Below are positions 52,050-60,497 of a DNA stretch of 64,000 bases, piece by piece. The notes beneath the pieces are model-generated. The model was given only the letters and a program-made list of their open reading frames with translations, searched no databases and had not been told where the DNA came from. Numbering within the stretch: the first letter of the stretch is position 1; each line of letters opens with the position of its first letter. This DNA comes from Candidatus Schekmanbacteria bacterium RIFCSPLOWO2_02_FULL_38_14 (lineage in GTDB: Bacteria > Schekmanbacteria > GWA2-38-11): positions 94,604 through 158,603 of the forward strand of contig MGDH01000042.1 of the NCBI GenBank assembly GCA_001790855.1, written 5' to 3'. Both the position numbers and the translations under genes were made by a program.

Positions 52050-53456
52050 ATGATGAAAGACTTTAAGAATATTAAAACCATTAAAGACCTCAAAAAGGTT
52101 AATTACCAGATTCTTCCAATAAATACAGAGATGAGAAAGAACATAATAGATAAGCTCAAAAAGAAAGAACCGATATTTCAGGGAATAATAGGCTATGAAA
52201 CCTCTGTTATCCCTCAGATAGAAAATGCCATTCTCTCAGGGCATAATATGATATTTCTCGGAGAGAGAGGGCAGGCAAAAACCCGCATAATAAGGAACCT
52301 TCTTAACCTCCTTGACCCTTTTGTCCCTGCAATCTCAGGATGTGAAATAAGCGATAATCCCTACAATCCAATCTGTAAATCCTGCAATGAAAAAATCAAG
52401 AAATCAGGAGATGAGGTTGAAATTACCTGGATTCCAAGAAACATACGGTATGGTGAGAAACTGGCAACACCTGACGTGTCAATTGCAGACCTAATCGGTG
52501 AAGTTGACCCTATAAGGGTTGCAGAGGGAAGATACCTCTCAGATGAGCTTACAATCCATTTTGGACTGATTCCAAGAACAAACAGGGGAATCTTTTCAAT
52601 AAATGAACTTCCGGATTTACCTGAGAAGGTTCAGGTCGGGCTTTTTAATATAATGGAAGAGAGAGATGTGCAGATTAAGGGCTACAAGGTACAGCTTCCT
52701 CTTGACATGTGTATTGTTGCAAGCGCAAACCCTGAGGATTATACAAGCAGGGGAAGAATCATAACACCCCTTAAAGACAGGTTTGAGTCTCAGATAAGAA
52801 CACATTATCCTAAAGACAGAAAAACTGAGATTTCAATAATGGAACAGGAACGCATCAATTTCAGCAATGATGATTTTAAACTTTATGTTCCCCATTTTAT
52901 CAAAGAAATCATCGCTGAAATTACATTGGCTGCAAGGGAAAGCCACGACATAAATCAGAAATCAGGCGTCAGCGTGAGAATGTCAATCGCTAATCTTGAA
53001 AGCATTATAAGCAATGCTGAAAAAAGAGCCATCATCCTTAAGGAAAATGAAATTGTTCCGCGAATGAGCGATATGCATTCAATCCTTCCGTCAACATCAG
53101 GCAAAATTGAGATTGAGTATCTTGGTGAGGATAAAAAGGAAGATGATGTGATAAAGGGTATAATGCAGAAGTCTGTAAAAAAAGTCTTTGACCAGTATTT
53201 TTCACCAAACCAGCTCCAGAAAGTCGTGGATAGCTTCAAGGGTGGATGGGTTGTGGAGGTTTCTGACCAGATGCCCTCAACAGAATATCTTGAAGGACTG
53301 GCAAAAATAGAAGGCTTGAAAGAAGGTGTGGAAAAGCTTGGAAATTCAAAAAGCACACCGGCAATAGCCTCTGCAGTCGAATTTATCTTTGAAGGGCTTC
53401 ATCTCTATAATAAATTAAACAAGGCAGAAGTTAACGGAAAGATAGTTTACAGATGA
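52050..53456 (+). CDS. ChlI/MoxR-like AAA+ ATPase
   Basis: The 468-residue AAA+ protein resembles the magnesium-chelatase I subunit but is a distinct family. Its Walker A is GERGQAKTR, with Ala where Gly is usual before Lys, and its Walker B is IFSINELPDL, with Asn for Asp before Glu. These variants appear typical of the family rather than mutations. A CKSC pair (about 110-113, with an upstream Cys) may bind zinc. The VWA gene overlaps its stop by 4 bases (ATGA). Such AAA+/VWA pairs usually remodel or insert metals into a target complex; the target is unknown. Confidence 0.85.
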   Translation: MMKDFKNIKTIKDLKKVNYQILPINTEMRKNIIDKLKKKEPIFQGIIGYETSVIPQIENAILSGHNMIFLGERGQAKTRIIRNLLNLLDPFVPAISGCEISDNPYNPICKSCNEKIKKSGDEVEITWIPRNIRYGEKLATPDVSIADLIGEVDPIRVAEGRYLSDELTIHFGLIPRTNRGIFSINELPDLPEKVQVGLFNIMEERDVQIKGYKVQLPLDMCIVASANPEDYTSRGRIITPLKDRFESQIRTHYPKDRKTEISIMEQERINFSNDDFKLYVPHFIKEIIAEITLAARESHDINQKSGVSVRMSIANLESIISNAEKRAIILKENEIVPRMSDMHSILPSTSGKIEIEYLGEDKKEDDVIKGIMQKSVKKVFDQYFSPNQLQKVVDSFKGGWVVEVSDQMPSTEYLEGLAKIEGLKEGVEKLGNSKSTPAIASAVEFIFEGLHLYNKLNKAEVNGKIVYR

Positions 53457-55075
53457 AAATATATCATTATTCGGAATGGGACGGTACTGAGTCTAAATTA
53501 AAACTTGAGGAAGAAAAACTCTTTGATGAGTTCTCAGAATATCTTCTTCAGGAAGGAAACATGTATGCAGCCCTTCAGTGGCTTATGATGCAGTATCTCT
53601 CTTCAAACCCGAATATGAATTTAATGACCCTTGACCAATACCTTGATTACCTTGAAAGTCTCAAGGAGGAATACTTTAAAACATTTAACCTTGACTACGC
53701 CTTTGATGATATAAAGAAAAAACTTAAAGAAATTATTAACAAAGAAGTCTCAACGCTTGATAAAAAGTTCAGTGACAACAAGAAAGAAATAGCAGAAAGG
53801 AAATTCCTCCTTGATAACCTCCCCAAAAAACTGAGCAAGGCAATTGAATCCCTCAGGTTTTACGACTTTCAGGATAAAAATGCAAAAAAGGAGTTTGAAA
53901 AACTTTTAAGAGACCTTGAAAAGGTTAGACAGCTTGAAGAATTTTTTGACAAGTACAACAAAAAATTCCACGGAGAAACACCCCTCCAGTTTCAGGATGC
54001 TGTGGAAATGATGGAGGAGTTTAAAAGGTTAGATAACCTTATTAAGGATTTCAAAGAGGGTAACTTCATTACCATAAACCTTGAGGACCTCAAGTTCTTT
54101 CTCAATGAAGAGATTTTCCAGTTCTTTGAACATCTGCAGGGAGTAATTGACAAGCTCAAGAATTCCGGTTTCATAGAAGTTAGCGGCAACAAAATGAGTC
54201 TCACTCCAAAGGGGATTAAAAGAATCGGTCAGAATGCACTCCAGAGCATTTACTCATCAATGAAAAAGGATTGCTTCGGAACCCACGAGACCAGATTCGG
54301 GGGTGCTGGAAACATCAGATTAGACCAGTCAAAAAAATACCAGTTTGGAGACCCTTTTAACATTGACCTCTCCCAAACCTTAATGAATTCCATCAAGAGA
54401 GAATACAAAGGTACTCCTTTAAGGATTAAGTCAGAAGACTTTGAAATATTTGATATTGATTTCTCGTCCCAGTCAACAACAGTAATGCTCATAGACATGA
54501 GCCTCTCAATGGCTTGGGGCAACAGGTTCACAGGGGCAAAAAAAGTTGCCATAGCCTTAGACCATCTTATCAGGACAAAATTCCCAAGAGATAATTTCTA
54601 CATCGTAGGCTTTTCATCAAGGGCAAGAAGAATTAATACAGTAGAGCTTCCTCAGTTAATTCCAATGGACGGAACAAGGGATATGGGAAATGCCTTCACA
54701 AACCTTCAGGATGGATTGCGGCTTGCTGAAAGGCTGATTTCAAGGCACAGGACCAAAAACAAACAGATAATAGCAATTACTGACGGACAGCCCACAGCAT
54801 ATTACTATAAAGGAGTCCTTCAGTTTGAATGGCCAATGGGATTTGGTGGCATAAGCCCGAGAGCCTCCAAGGAAACTTTAAAGGAAGTTTACAGATGCAC
54901 AAGGCAGGGTATAACAATCAACACCTTCATGTTGGACTCAAACCCTACCCTGCGCTCATTTGTTAATGAAATAACCAAAATCAATAAAGGACGCGCCTTC
55001 TTTGTCCATCCCTTTGACCTTGGTAAATATATCCTCGTTGATTACGTTGAGAAAAAGAGGAAAAGGGTTTCATAA
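53453..55075 (+). CDS. VWA-domain partner of the AAA+ ATPase
   Basis: The 540-residue protein has a helical N-terminal region with coiled-coil stretches (about 60-260) and a C-terminal von Willebrand A domain (about 335-535). The MIDAS is complete: DMSLSMAWG (DxSxS), a Thr in MDGTRDMG and TDGQPTAYY. It is translationally coupled to the AAA+ gene. A similar two-gene arrangement annotated as magnesium-chelatase-like exists in several phyla including actinobacteria. No chlorophyll or cobalamin gene is nearby, so the metal-chelatase name should not be taken literally. Confidence 0.85.
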   Translation: MKIYHYSEWDGTESKLKLEEEKLFDEFSEYLLQEGNMYAALQWLMMQYLSSNPNMNLMTLDQYLDYLESLKEEYFKTFNLDYAFDDIKKKLKEIINKEVSTLDKKFSDNKKEIAERKFLLDNLPKKLSKAIESLRFYDFQDKNAKKEFEKLLRDLEKVRQLEEFFDKYNKKFHGETPLQFQDAVEMMEEFKRLDNLIKDFKEGNFITINLEDLKFFLNEEIFQFFEHLQGVIDKLKNSGFIEVSGNKMSLTPKGIKRIGQNALQSIYSSMKKDCFGTHETRFGGAGNIRLDQSKKYQFGDPFNIDLSQTLMNSIKREYKGTPLRIKSEDFEIFDIDFSSQSTTVMLIDMSLSMAWGNRFTGAKKVAIALDHLIRTKFPRDNFYIVGFSSRARRINTVELPQLIPMDGTRDMGNAFTNLQDGLRLAERLISRHRTKNKQIIAITDGQPTAYYYKGVLQFEWPMGFGGISPRASKETLKEVYRCTRQGITINTFMLDSNPTLRSFVNEITKINKGRAFFVHPFDLGKYILVDYVEKKRKRVS

Positions 55076-55093
55076 ACAGAGACAATTCTCGGC

Positions 55094-55261
55094 TCAGGTT
55101 AAAAAATCATCTTCATCAATATCCTCATCTACATCCTCTTCATCAAACTCCTCATCCTCAAGTTCTTCTACATCTTCGCTGTTGCAAAAAGGACATGCAA
55201 CTATCTCATCAGCATTCTCAAGAAAAAATTCTTTAGAGCAATCGAGGCAGTAATAATTCAT
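55094..55261 (-). CDS. Zinc-ribbon miniprotein with acidic tail
   Basis: The 55-residue protein starts at ATG 55261 with AGGAGGT 7 bases upstream. It has two CxxC pairs (CLDC at 5-8 and CPFC at 23-26), a minimal zinc ribbon, followed by an extremely acidic tail (about 30-52, nearly all Asp/Glu). Cytosolic. The function is unknown; nucleic-acid mimicry or protein binding through the tail is possible. It is convergent with the VWA gene. Confidence 0.8.
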   Translation of the reverse strand: MNYYCLDCSKEFFLENADEIVACPFCNSEDVEELEDEEFDEEDVDEDIDEDDFLT

Positions 55262-55415
55262 AATAAGACCTCCTCAAAATAAATATTAAATATATTATTA
55301 ATTTTTAACTATGAATATTATGAAGCAGATTTATTTTGTCAAATAAAATTTTAGGGGTTTTTGAAAAATAATTTTTACAGACACTTTTTGGCAAGAGACC
55401 CTTAACAGTAAAGTT

Positions 55416-56825
55416 CTAACGAACTTTCTTAGGGATATGAATCGCACCTCCTAAATTATCAAGGGCAGCCTCCATAACAGCCTCTGACAGTGTTGGATGG
55501 GCGTGGATAGTTGAAGCAAGTTCCTTTACTGTCATCTTTTTCTTTATTGCAAGCACTCCTTCAGCAATCATATCAGTGGCGCAAACTCCGACAATCTGAA
55601 TTCCCAGTATTTTCTCATTCCTGTCATCTGAAATTACCTTTACAAAGCCTTCTCTTTCTCCAATTGTCGCAGCCTTTCCGCTTGCGGTAAAAGAGAACTT
55701 TCCTGTTTTTATCTGTACTCCCTTGTCTCTTGCCTCTTTCTCTGTAATTCCAACTGCTGCTATTTCAGGGCTCGTGTAGATACATCTTGGGACAAAGCCG
55801 TAATTCATCTCAGCAGATTTCCCCATCGCATTCTCGCTTGCTATAATCCCCTCCTCCATAGCAACATGTGCAAGCATTATTTTCCCGAGAACATCGCCAA
55901 TTGCATAGATATTTTCAACACTTGTTTCCATTCTGGCGTTGACTATCACCTTTCCTTTTTCTGTCTTTACACCTATTTTCTCCAGATCAAGCCCCGACGT
56001 ATATGGCACCCTTCCGACTGCAACCAGCACCTTTTCTGATGATATCTTCTGCTCCTCTCCGCCCTTAACAGAAAAAACCGAATCGCACCCCTGAGGAGTT
56101 TCTTCAATCCGCAAAAGCCCCGCATTAGTAAAAAACTTTACTCCGCCTCTTTTCAGGGAACTCTCAAGAGCCGTTGCAACATCAGCATCTTCTGTCGGAA
56201 TTATCTGAGGCATAAGTTCTATTACTGTAACTGATGTCCCAAGCTTTGAAAAAATAGTTGCAAACTCTACTCCTATTACTCCACCGCCAACAATTACAAG
56301 GCTTTTTGGAATTTCAGTAAGTTCCAAAGCCGCATCACTGTCAATAACCCCATTGCTGTCAATGCCCGGCAATGGAATGGTTGAAGACGAAGAACCGGTT
56401 GCAATAATTATTTTTTTTGCCTCAATAACTATCTTGCCTTCAGGCTTTAAGACTTCAATCTGTGTGTTTGACAAAAACTTTCCTCTTCCCTTTACGACTT
56501 CAACAGAGTTGCTTTTAAGAAGCCCTGAAACACCTGTTACAAGGGTTTTTACCACAGTATCCTTTTTTGCCATCAATCTTGGAAAATCAATTTTCATCCC
56601 TTCAAAATCAACACCATAATTTTTTGCCTTCTTTGCAAGGTCTGCAAATTCCACTCCCTTTAAAAGAGCTTTGGTTGGAATGCAACCCCTGTTAAGACAT
56701 GTGCCGCCTATCTCATCCTCTTCAATCAGGCAAACCTTTGCCCCAAGCTGTGCCGCCCTGATTGCAGAAACATATCCACCGGGTCCGCCGCCTATGACAG
56801 CAATATCACAACTCTTATCAGCCAT
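55416..56825 (-). CDS. lpdA: Dihydrolipoyl dehydrogenase
   Basis: This flavoprotein reoxidises dihydrolipoamide in 2-oxoacid dehydrogenase or glycine-cleavage complexes. The 469-residue protein has the FAD motif AVIGGGPGGYVSAIRAAQLGAK, the redox disulfide C43/C48 (GGTCLNRGC), the NAD motif VIVGGGVIGVEFA and the C-terminal active-site HAHPTLSE. It has no N-terminal lipoyl domain and no complex genes alongside. Confidence 0.95.
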   Translation of the reverse strand: MADKSCDIAVIGGGPGGYVSAIRAAQLGAKVCLIEEDEIGGTCLNRGCIPTKALLKGVEFADLAKKAKNYGVDFEGMKIDFPRLMAKKDTVVKTLVTGVSGLLKSNSVEVVKGRGKFLSNTQIEVLKPEGKIVIEAKKIIIATGSSSSTIPLPGIDSNGVIDSDAALELTEIPKSLVIVGGGVIGVEFATIFSKLGTSVTVIELMPQIIPTEDADVATALESSLKRGGVKFFTNAGLLRIEETPQGCDSVFSVKGGEEQKISSEKVLVAVGRVPYTSGLDLEKIGVKTEKGKVIVNARMETSVENIYAIGDVLGKIMLAHVAMEEGIIASENAMGKSAEMNYGFVPRCIYTSPEIAAVGITEKEARDKGVQIKTGKFSFTASGKAATIGEREGFVKVISDDRNEKILGIQIVGVCATDMIAEGVLAIKKKMTVKELASTIHAHPTLSEAVMEAALDNLGGAIHIPKKVR

Positions 56826-56940
56826 TCAGACTCTCCTATATAAATTAAATAATTATTTTCCTTCTTATCCCTTTCAAATTCTTTTGTCAATCTGCGGGAA
56901 TCTTCATGAGCTAATAGCTCACAAAGGAATATGAAAATAT

Positions 56941-57008
56941 AATCCCCCCATCCCCCCCTTTTTTACTTGCCTACCGTCAGGCAGGGAAAAGGGGGTTAGG
57001 GGGGAAAT
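56941..57008. repeat. Family-B repeat with family-C palindrome in its loop
   Basis: The arms AATCCCCCCATCCCCCCC and AAAGGGGGTTAGGGGGGAAA flank CTTGCCTACCGTCAGGCAGG (56966-56985). The family-C palindrome occupies the loop of the family-B hairpin, a second case of nested insertion. Confidence 0.85.
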
Positions 57009-57128
57009 TTGAAAAATTACTTTCGGGTCAATGATATAAAAACCTATCCAATCCAATATTCATCGTGGCCACAAATCTATCTTAGAGCTCTCTTTGTGAA
57101 TTTCAACTGGGTGAATATGTGGAAGATA

Positions 57129-58229
57129 CTACACATTAAACTTAAAATTTATTATATCCCCATCACTGACAACATAATTCCTGCTCTCAAGCCTGAAGGT
57201 GCCTTTGCTTCTGGCATTTGATATTGAACCGGCTTCCATAAAATCCTCATATGAAATTACTTCAGCCTTTATAAATCCACGCTCTATATCCGAGTGTATC
57301 ACACCGCCTGCATTGCAGGCATTAGACCCTTTCTTTATTGTCCACGCCCTAACTTCATCCTCGCCAACAGTAAGAAAAGAAATAAGCCCAAGAATGTCAT
57401 AACAGGCATTAATCAGTTTGCTCATTGCAGATTCTTTGATTCCAAGCTCGTCCATAAACATTTGTGACTCCTCAACCGGAAGCTGGCTAATCTCCATCTC
57501 TGTCTTTGCGCATACAGCAACAGTCCTGTCCATTTCTCCTGAAAAATTCTTTCTTATATGAGCTGACAATTTTTCAGTCTCATCAGAATTAATATGATTT
57601 TCGTGGATATTCAGAACAACCACCATTGGCTTTAATGTCAGGAACTGGTATCCGCGGATTAACTTTTCATCCTCAGGCTTTACATTAATATTTCTCATCG
57701 GGGTTTCTTTTTCAAGAATCTCTTTAAAACCGCTCAACAATTGTTTTTCAATCTCCCTTTTCTGCCTTTCTATTCCTTTTTTAAGGTCAGCCTCTATCCT
57801 TTCAAGCCGTTTTTCAATTATTGAGAGGTCGCTTAAAATAAATTCCAGTTCAAGGTCCTTGGCGTCTCTTAACGGGTCAATAGAACCAGCAGGATTCTGC
57901 ACAGAAGCATCCTCAAATACCCTGACAACATGAACAAGCGCATCAACCTCCCTTGCCCTTGCAAGGAATTCTGTTATTTTTGTCCCTTCTGAAAGGCTTC
58001 CCTTTTGAAGTCCGGGCATATCAATATATTTCACAGAGGCGTAGGTTGTCTTCTGCGGTTTGAAAACCTCGCATAACCTGTCAATCCTCTTATCAGGCAC
58101 AAAGGCAACACCAACATTGGGCTCAGCCATTGTCTGGGCATAAGAGGCAACCTCTGCATCCCCTCGTGTTATGGCATTAAACAGAGCAGTCTTCCCACAA
58201 TTTGGAAGTCCCACAATTCCAATTATCAC
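57129..58229 (-). CDS. ychF: Obg-family ATPase YchF
   Basis: The 366-residue P-loop protein has GLPNCGKTALFNA (G1), the YIDMPGLQKGS region (G3) and a C-terminal TGS domain (about 280-365; SDIERGFIKAEVISYEDF). The G4 position does not read NKxD, in keeping with YchF preferring ATP over GTP. The family binds ribosomes and is linked to oxidative-stress control. It diverges from ispH. Confidence 0.95.
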   Translation of the reverse strand: MIIGIVGLPNCGKTALFNAITRGDAEVASYAQTMAEPNVGVAFVPDKRIDRLCEVFKPQKTTYASVKYIDMPGLQKGSLSEGTKITEFLARAREVDALVHVVRVFEDASVQNPAGSIDPLRDAKDLELEFILSDLSIIEKRLERIEADLKKGIERQKREIEKQLLSGFKEILEKETPMRNINVKPEDEKLIRGYQFLTLKPMVVVLNIHENHINSDETEKLSAHIRKNFSGEMDRTVAVCAKTEMEISQLPVEESQMFMDELGIKESAMSKLINACYDILGLISFLTVGEDEVRAWTIKKGSNACNAGGVIHSDIERGFIKAEVISYEDFMEAGSISNARSKGTFRLESRNYVVSDGDIINFKFNV

Positions 58230-58308
58230 AAAATTCTCCTTTTTGAAAATGCTCTGCTTTGTATAGATATTTCAACTTTTGTCAATCTTAAAAGAAAATA
58301 GAATTTTC

Positions 58309-58337
58309 TTGATATAAGAATAATAGTCTACTATTAT
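58309..58337 (+). promoter_or_regulatory. Candidate promoter of ispH
   Basis: TTGATA (58309-58314), a 17-base spacer and TATTAT (58332-58337) lie about 60 bases before the ispH ATG. Confidence 0.5.
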
Positions 58338-58397
58338 AATTTCATATAGCTAACATAAAAATCTAAACAATCAAATCTTTTAACAATTAAAATATTT

Positions 58398-59282
58398 ATG
58401 CCTGTCATAAAAGCGAAATATTATGGGTTTTGCGAAGGGGTTAAGCTGGCAATAGAGAAAACCAATGAAGCCCTTCGCGGAAACAAAAAGAAAATATTTG
58501 TAATAGGTCCCCTGATTCACAACCCTCAGGTCATAGAAAAACTCAGCAAGCAGGGTTTGATAACTGTTGAGGACATAAACAAGATTGACAAAGACGGAAT
58601 CCTGATTGTCCGCTCCCATGGTCTTCCTGAGCCAAAAATAAAAAAAGCAATTGAAATGGGAATACAGATTATTGATTCTACATGTTACAAAGTAAAAAAC
58701 CTCCACAAACTTTCCAAGCAACTTGTCAAAGATGGCTATCAGCTCGTATTAATCGGAGACCATGACCACGCAGAGGTTAAGGCAATAAAGGAAAGCATAA
58801 ATGATAATGTTGTTGTCATTTCATCACCTGATGAAGTTGATAAAACAAAGTTTAAAAGGAAAGTAGGGATTGTTGTCCAGACAACTCAGAGTGAAAATAA
58901 TTTTTATAAAATCGTAAACAGGGTTTTAAAGCAGGTTGAAGAACTGAGAGTCTTCAACACCATCTGCAAGGCAAGCATTTTACGCCAGAATGCCGCTTAT
59001 GAACTCAGCAAGAATGTTGAGCTGATGATTGTGATTGGCGGAAAGGAAAGCGCCAACACAAAAAGGCTTGCTGGAATCTGCAAAGAGAATACCCAAACCC
59101 ACCACATAGAAACAAAGGAAGAATTAAAAGATTCATGGTTCAAAGGAAAGAAAAATATTGGAATCACAGCAGGAGCCTCAACTCCTGACTGGATAATTGA
59201 GGAAGTTCAGAAAAGGGTTGAAGAGATTATGGCGCGTCGCCTGCTGTTTCATTCTTCTCAAAGTAAATTCCCTCATAGTTAA
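58398..59282 (+). CDS. ispH: HMBPP reductase (last MEP step)
   Basis: This [4Fe-4S] enzyme converts HMBPP to IPP and DMAPP. The 294-residue protein has the three cluster cysteines C12 (YYGFCEGV), DSTCYKV and NTICKAS, plus RSHGLPE, GDHDHAEV, VQTT and TAGASTPDW. The tail of about 15 residues after the conserved EEIM is extra. Its end overlaps the convergent DUF3343 gene by 56 bases. Confidence 0.95.
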   Translation: MPVIKAKYYGFCEGVKLAIEKTNEALRGNKKKIFVIGPLIHNPQVIEKLSKQGLITVEDINKIDKDGILIVRSHGLPEPKIKKAIEMGIQIIDSTCYKVKNLHKLSKQLVKDGYQLVLIGDHDHAEVKAIKESINDNVVVISSPDEVDKTKFKRKVGIVVQTTQSENNFYKIVNRVLKQVEELRVFNTICKASILRQNAAYELSKNVELMIVIGGKESANTKRLAGICKENTQTHHIETKEELKDSWFKGKKNIGITAGASTPDWIIEEVQKRVEEIMARRLLFHSSQSKFPHS

Positions 59283-59475
59283 TGTTTTCGTCACGGAGAA
59301 TTTTTATAACTTTTTCTTCATCTTCCATGGAAAACCGTATAGCAATACCGCACCCCGGATTGACTTTTGGTGGTTTGGAAATAAGGGTGTGGGGAATCTT
59401 ATTAGCCTTCAAGACTTTCTCGACCTTCATTGTCTGGTATGTTGTATGGAGTACTAAGATAAGCTTTTCTGGCAT
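59227..59475 (-). CDS. DUF3343 protein
   Basis: This 82-residue protein belongs to DUF3343, whose members are often described as putative Se/S carriers. The conserved PGCGIAIRF motif (one cysteine) follows a beta-alpha start (LILVLHTTYQTMKVEKVLK). It overlaps the ispH 3' end on the opposite strand. The function is not established; the single Cys could carry sulfur, perhaps for Fe-S or thiolation chemistry. Confidence 0.8.
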   Translation of the reverse strand: MPEKLILVLHTTYQTMKVEKVLKANKIPHTLISKPPKVNPGCGIAIRFSMEDEEKVIKILRDENINYEGIYFEKNETAGDAP

Positions 59476-59524
59476 AAAATGATATTTTTAAAAATTTAAA
59501 TTTCGGTCTATTAACTCAGAAATA

Positions 59525-59574
59525 CGGGGTTAGAAAACCCCGTCTATAAGATAGGCGGGACATTCTTGTCCCGC
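59525..59574. repeat. Family-A palindromic repeat, copy 4
   Basis: ACGGGGTTAGAAAACCCCGT, TATAAGATAGGC and GGGACATTCTTGTCCCGC match copies at 200-249 and 38552-38601. It lies between DUF3343 and the ECF transporter operon. Confidence 0.9.
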
Positions 59575-59705
59575 TAATATTTTGTATAACCAGACACAAG
59601 AAAATACCTTTTAAACATATTGCAGTATTAATTATATTTTTCAAGTTGTTTTTAGTTCAATATTCTGATAAAAACTATTTTGAGGACTATTTATGAGAAC
59701 TACAT

Positions 59706-60497
59706 ATGCGTGAAGTTGTAACAATGTGGAAATATACAAAAATGGTTGTCTTGACAGCTCTGACCGCAGGAGTCTTTGCGGCAATTTTGATTCCTCTGAA
59801 AGGAATCCCTATAATTCCCGGCTCAACAGAGCTCAGGCCTGCTGCTGTGATTCCTGTTGTCTTCGGGATTCTCTTTGGACCTGCAGGCGCCTGGGGTTCA
59901 GCATTTGGAAATCTGATTGGTGATTTTTTCGGAACACTCGGCATTGGAAGTATCTTTGGGTTTGTGGGGAACTTTTTCTTCAGCCTTGTTGCCTACAAAG
60001 TATATAAGCCCTCAATTGACAACATTACAAACAACTCTAAAAACAAAAGACTCAAACCAAAAGAGTTCATTAAATTTGCATCTGTAGGCTTTTTAGCAAG
60101 CTGTGTCTGTGCTGAAATAATCGCATGGGGCCTTGAAGTTGTAGGGCTTCTTCCCTTTTCCTGGCTTGGCTCAATAATATTTGTAAACAATTTCGTAATG
60201 AATGTCCTTATAGGTCCTTTTATTCTTGTTCTTCTTTATCCAAGGGTAATGAAATGGGACCTCCTCTGGACAGATATAATGGAAAAGAATGACCTGCCAT
60301 CATCTCCAATCCCTTTTCTTGGAAAGCTTTTGATATGGGTTGGCGGCGTTGGCGGGCTGGTTGCAGGTATTTCAATTTCTACAGGTGTTTATGGCTCCTC
60401 TCTTTTTTCTACAACTGCAGGAACTGTTGGAAGCATGGTAGTGCTTGCAGTCACTCCCTGTCTTCTGGTCCTCTTGATTGGGTGTTTCCTGGCTTGA
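59706..60497 (+). CDS. ECF transporter substrate-binding S component
   Basis: The 263-residue membrane protein has about six to seven hydrophobic helices and the motif ELRPAAVIPVVFGILFGPAG, then SAFGNLIGDFFG, as in QueT-type and related vitamin or precursor S components. A second in-frame ATG at 59724 may be the start. It overlaps the ATPase gene by one base (TGATG) and heads a complete ECF operon. The substrate cannot be deduced; no riboswitch fold is apparent in the 130 bases upstream. Confidence 0.82.
   Translation: MREVVTMWKYTKMVVLTALTAGVFAAILIPLKGIPIIPGSTELRPAAVIPVVFGILFGPAGAWGSAFGNLIGDFFGTLGIGSIFGFVGNFFFSLVAYKVYKPSIDNITNNSKNKRLKPKEFIKFASVGFLASCVCAEIIAWGLEVVGLLPFSWLGSIIFVNNFVMNVLIGPFILVLLYPRVMKWDLLWTDIMEKNDLPSSPIPFLGKLLIWVGGVGGLVAGISISTGVYGSSLFSTTAGTVGSMVVLAVTPCLLVLLIGCFLA

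Noticed and set aside
52050-55075. Magnesium chelatase for chlorophyll or cobalt chelatase for cobalamin
   Set aside because: There is no BchH/CobN-type subunit or pigment gene nearby and the Walker motifs differ from true ChlI; the pair is a separate AAA+/VWA family.
60335-60496. N-terminal extension of the ECF ATPase from 60335
   Set aside because: These codons are the S-component gene in another frame; the ABC domain begins at ATG 60497, which overlaps the S-component stop.
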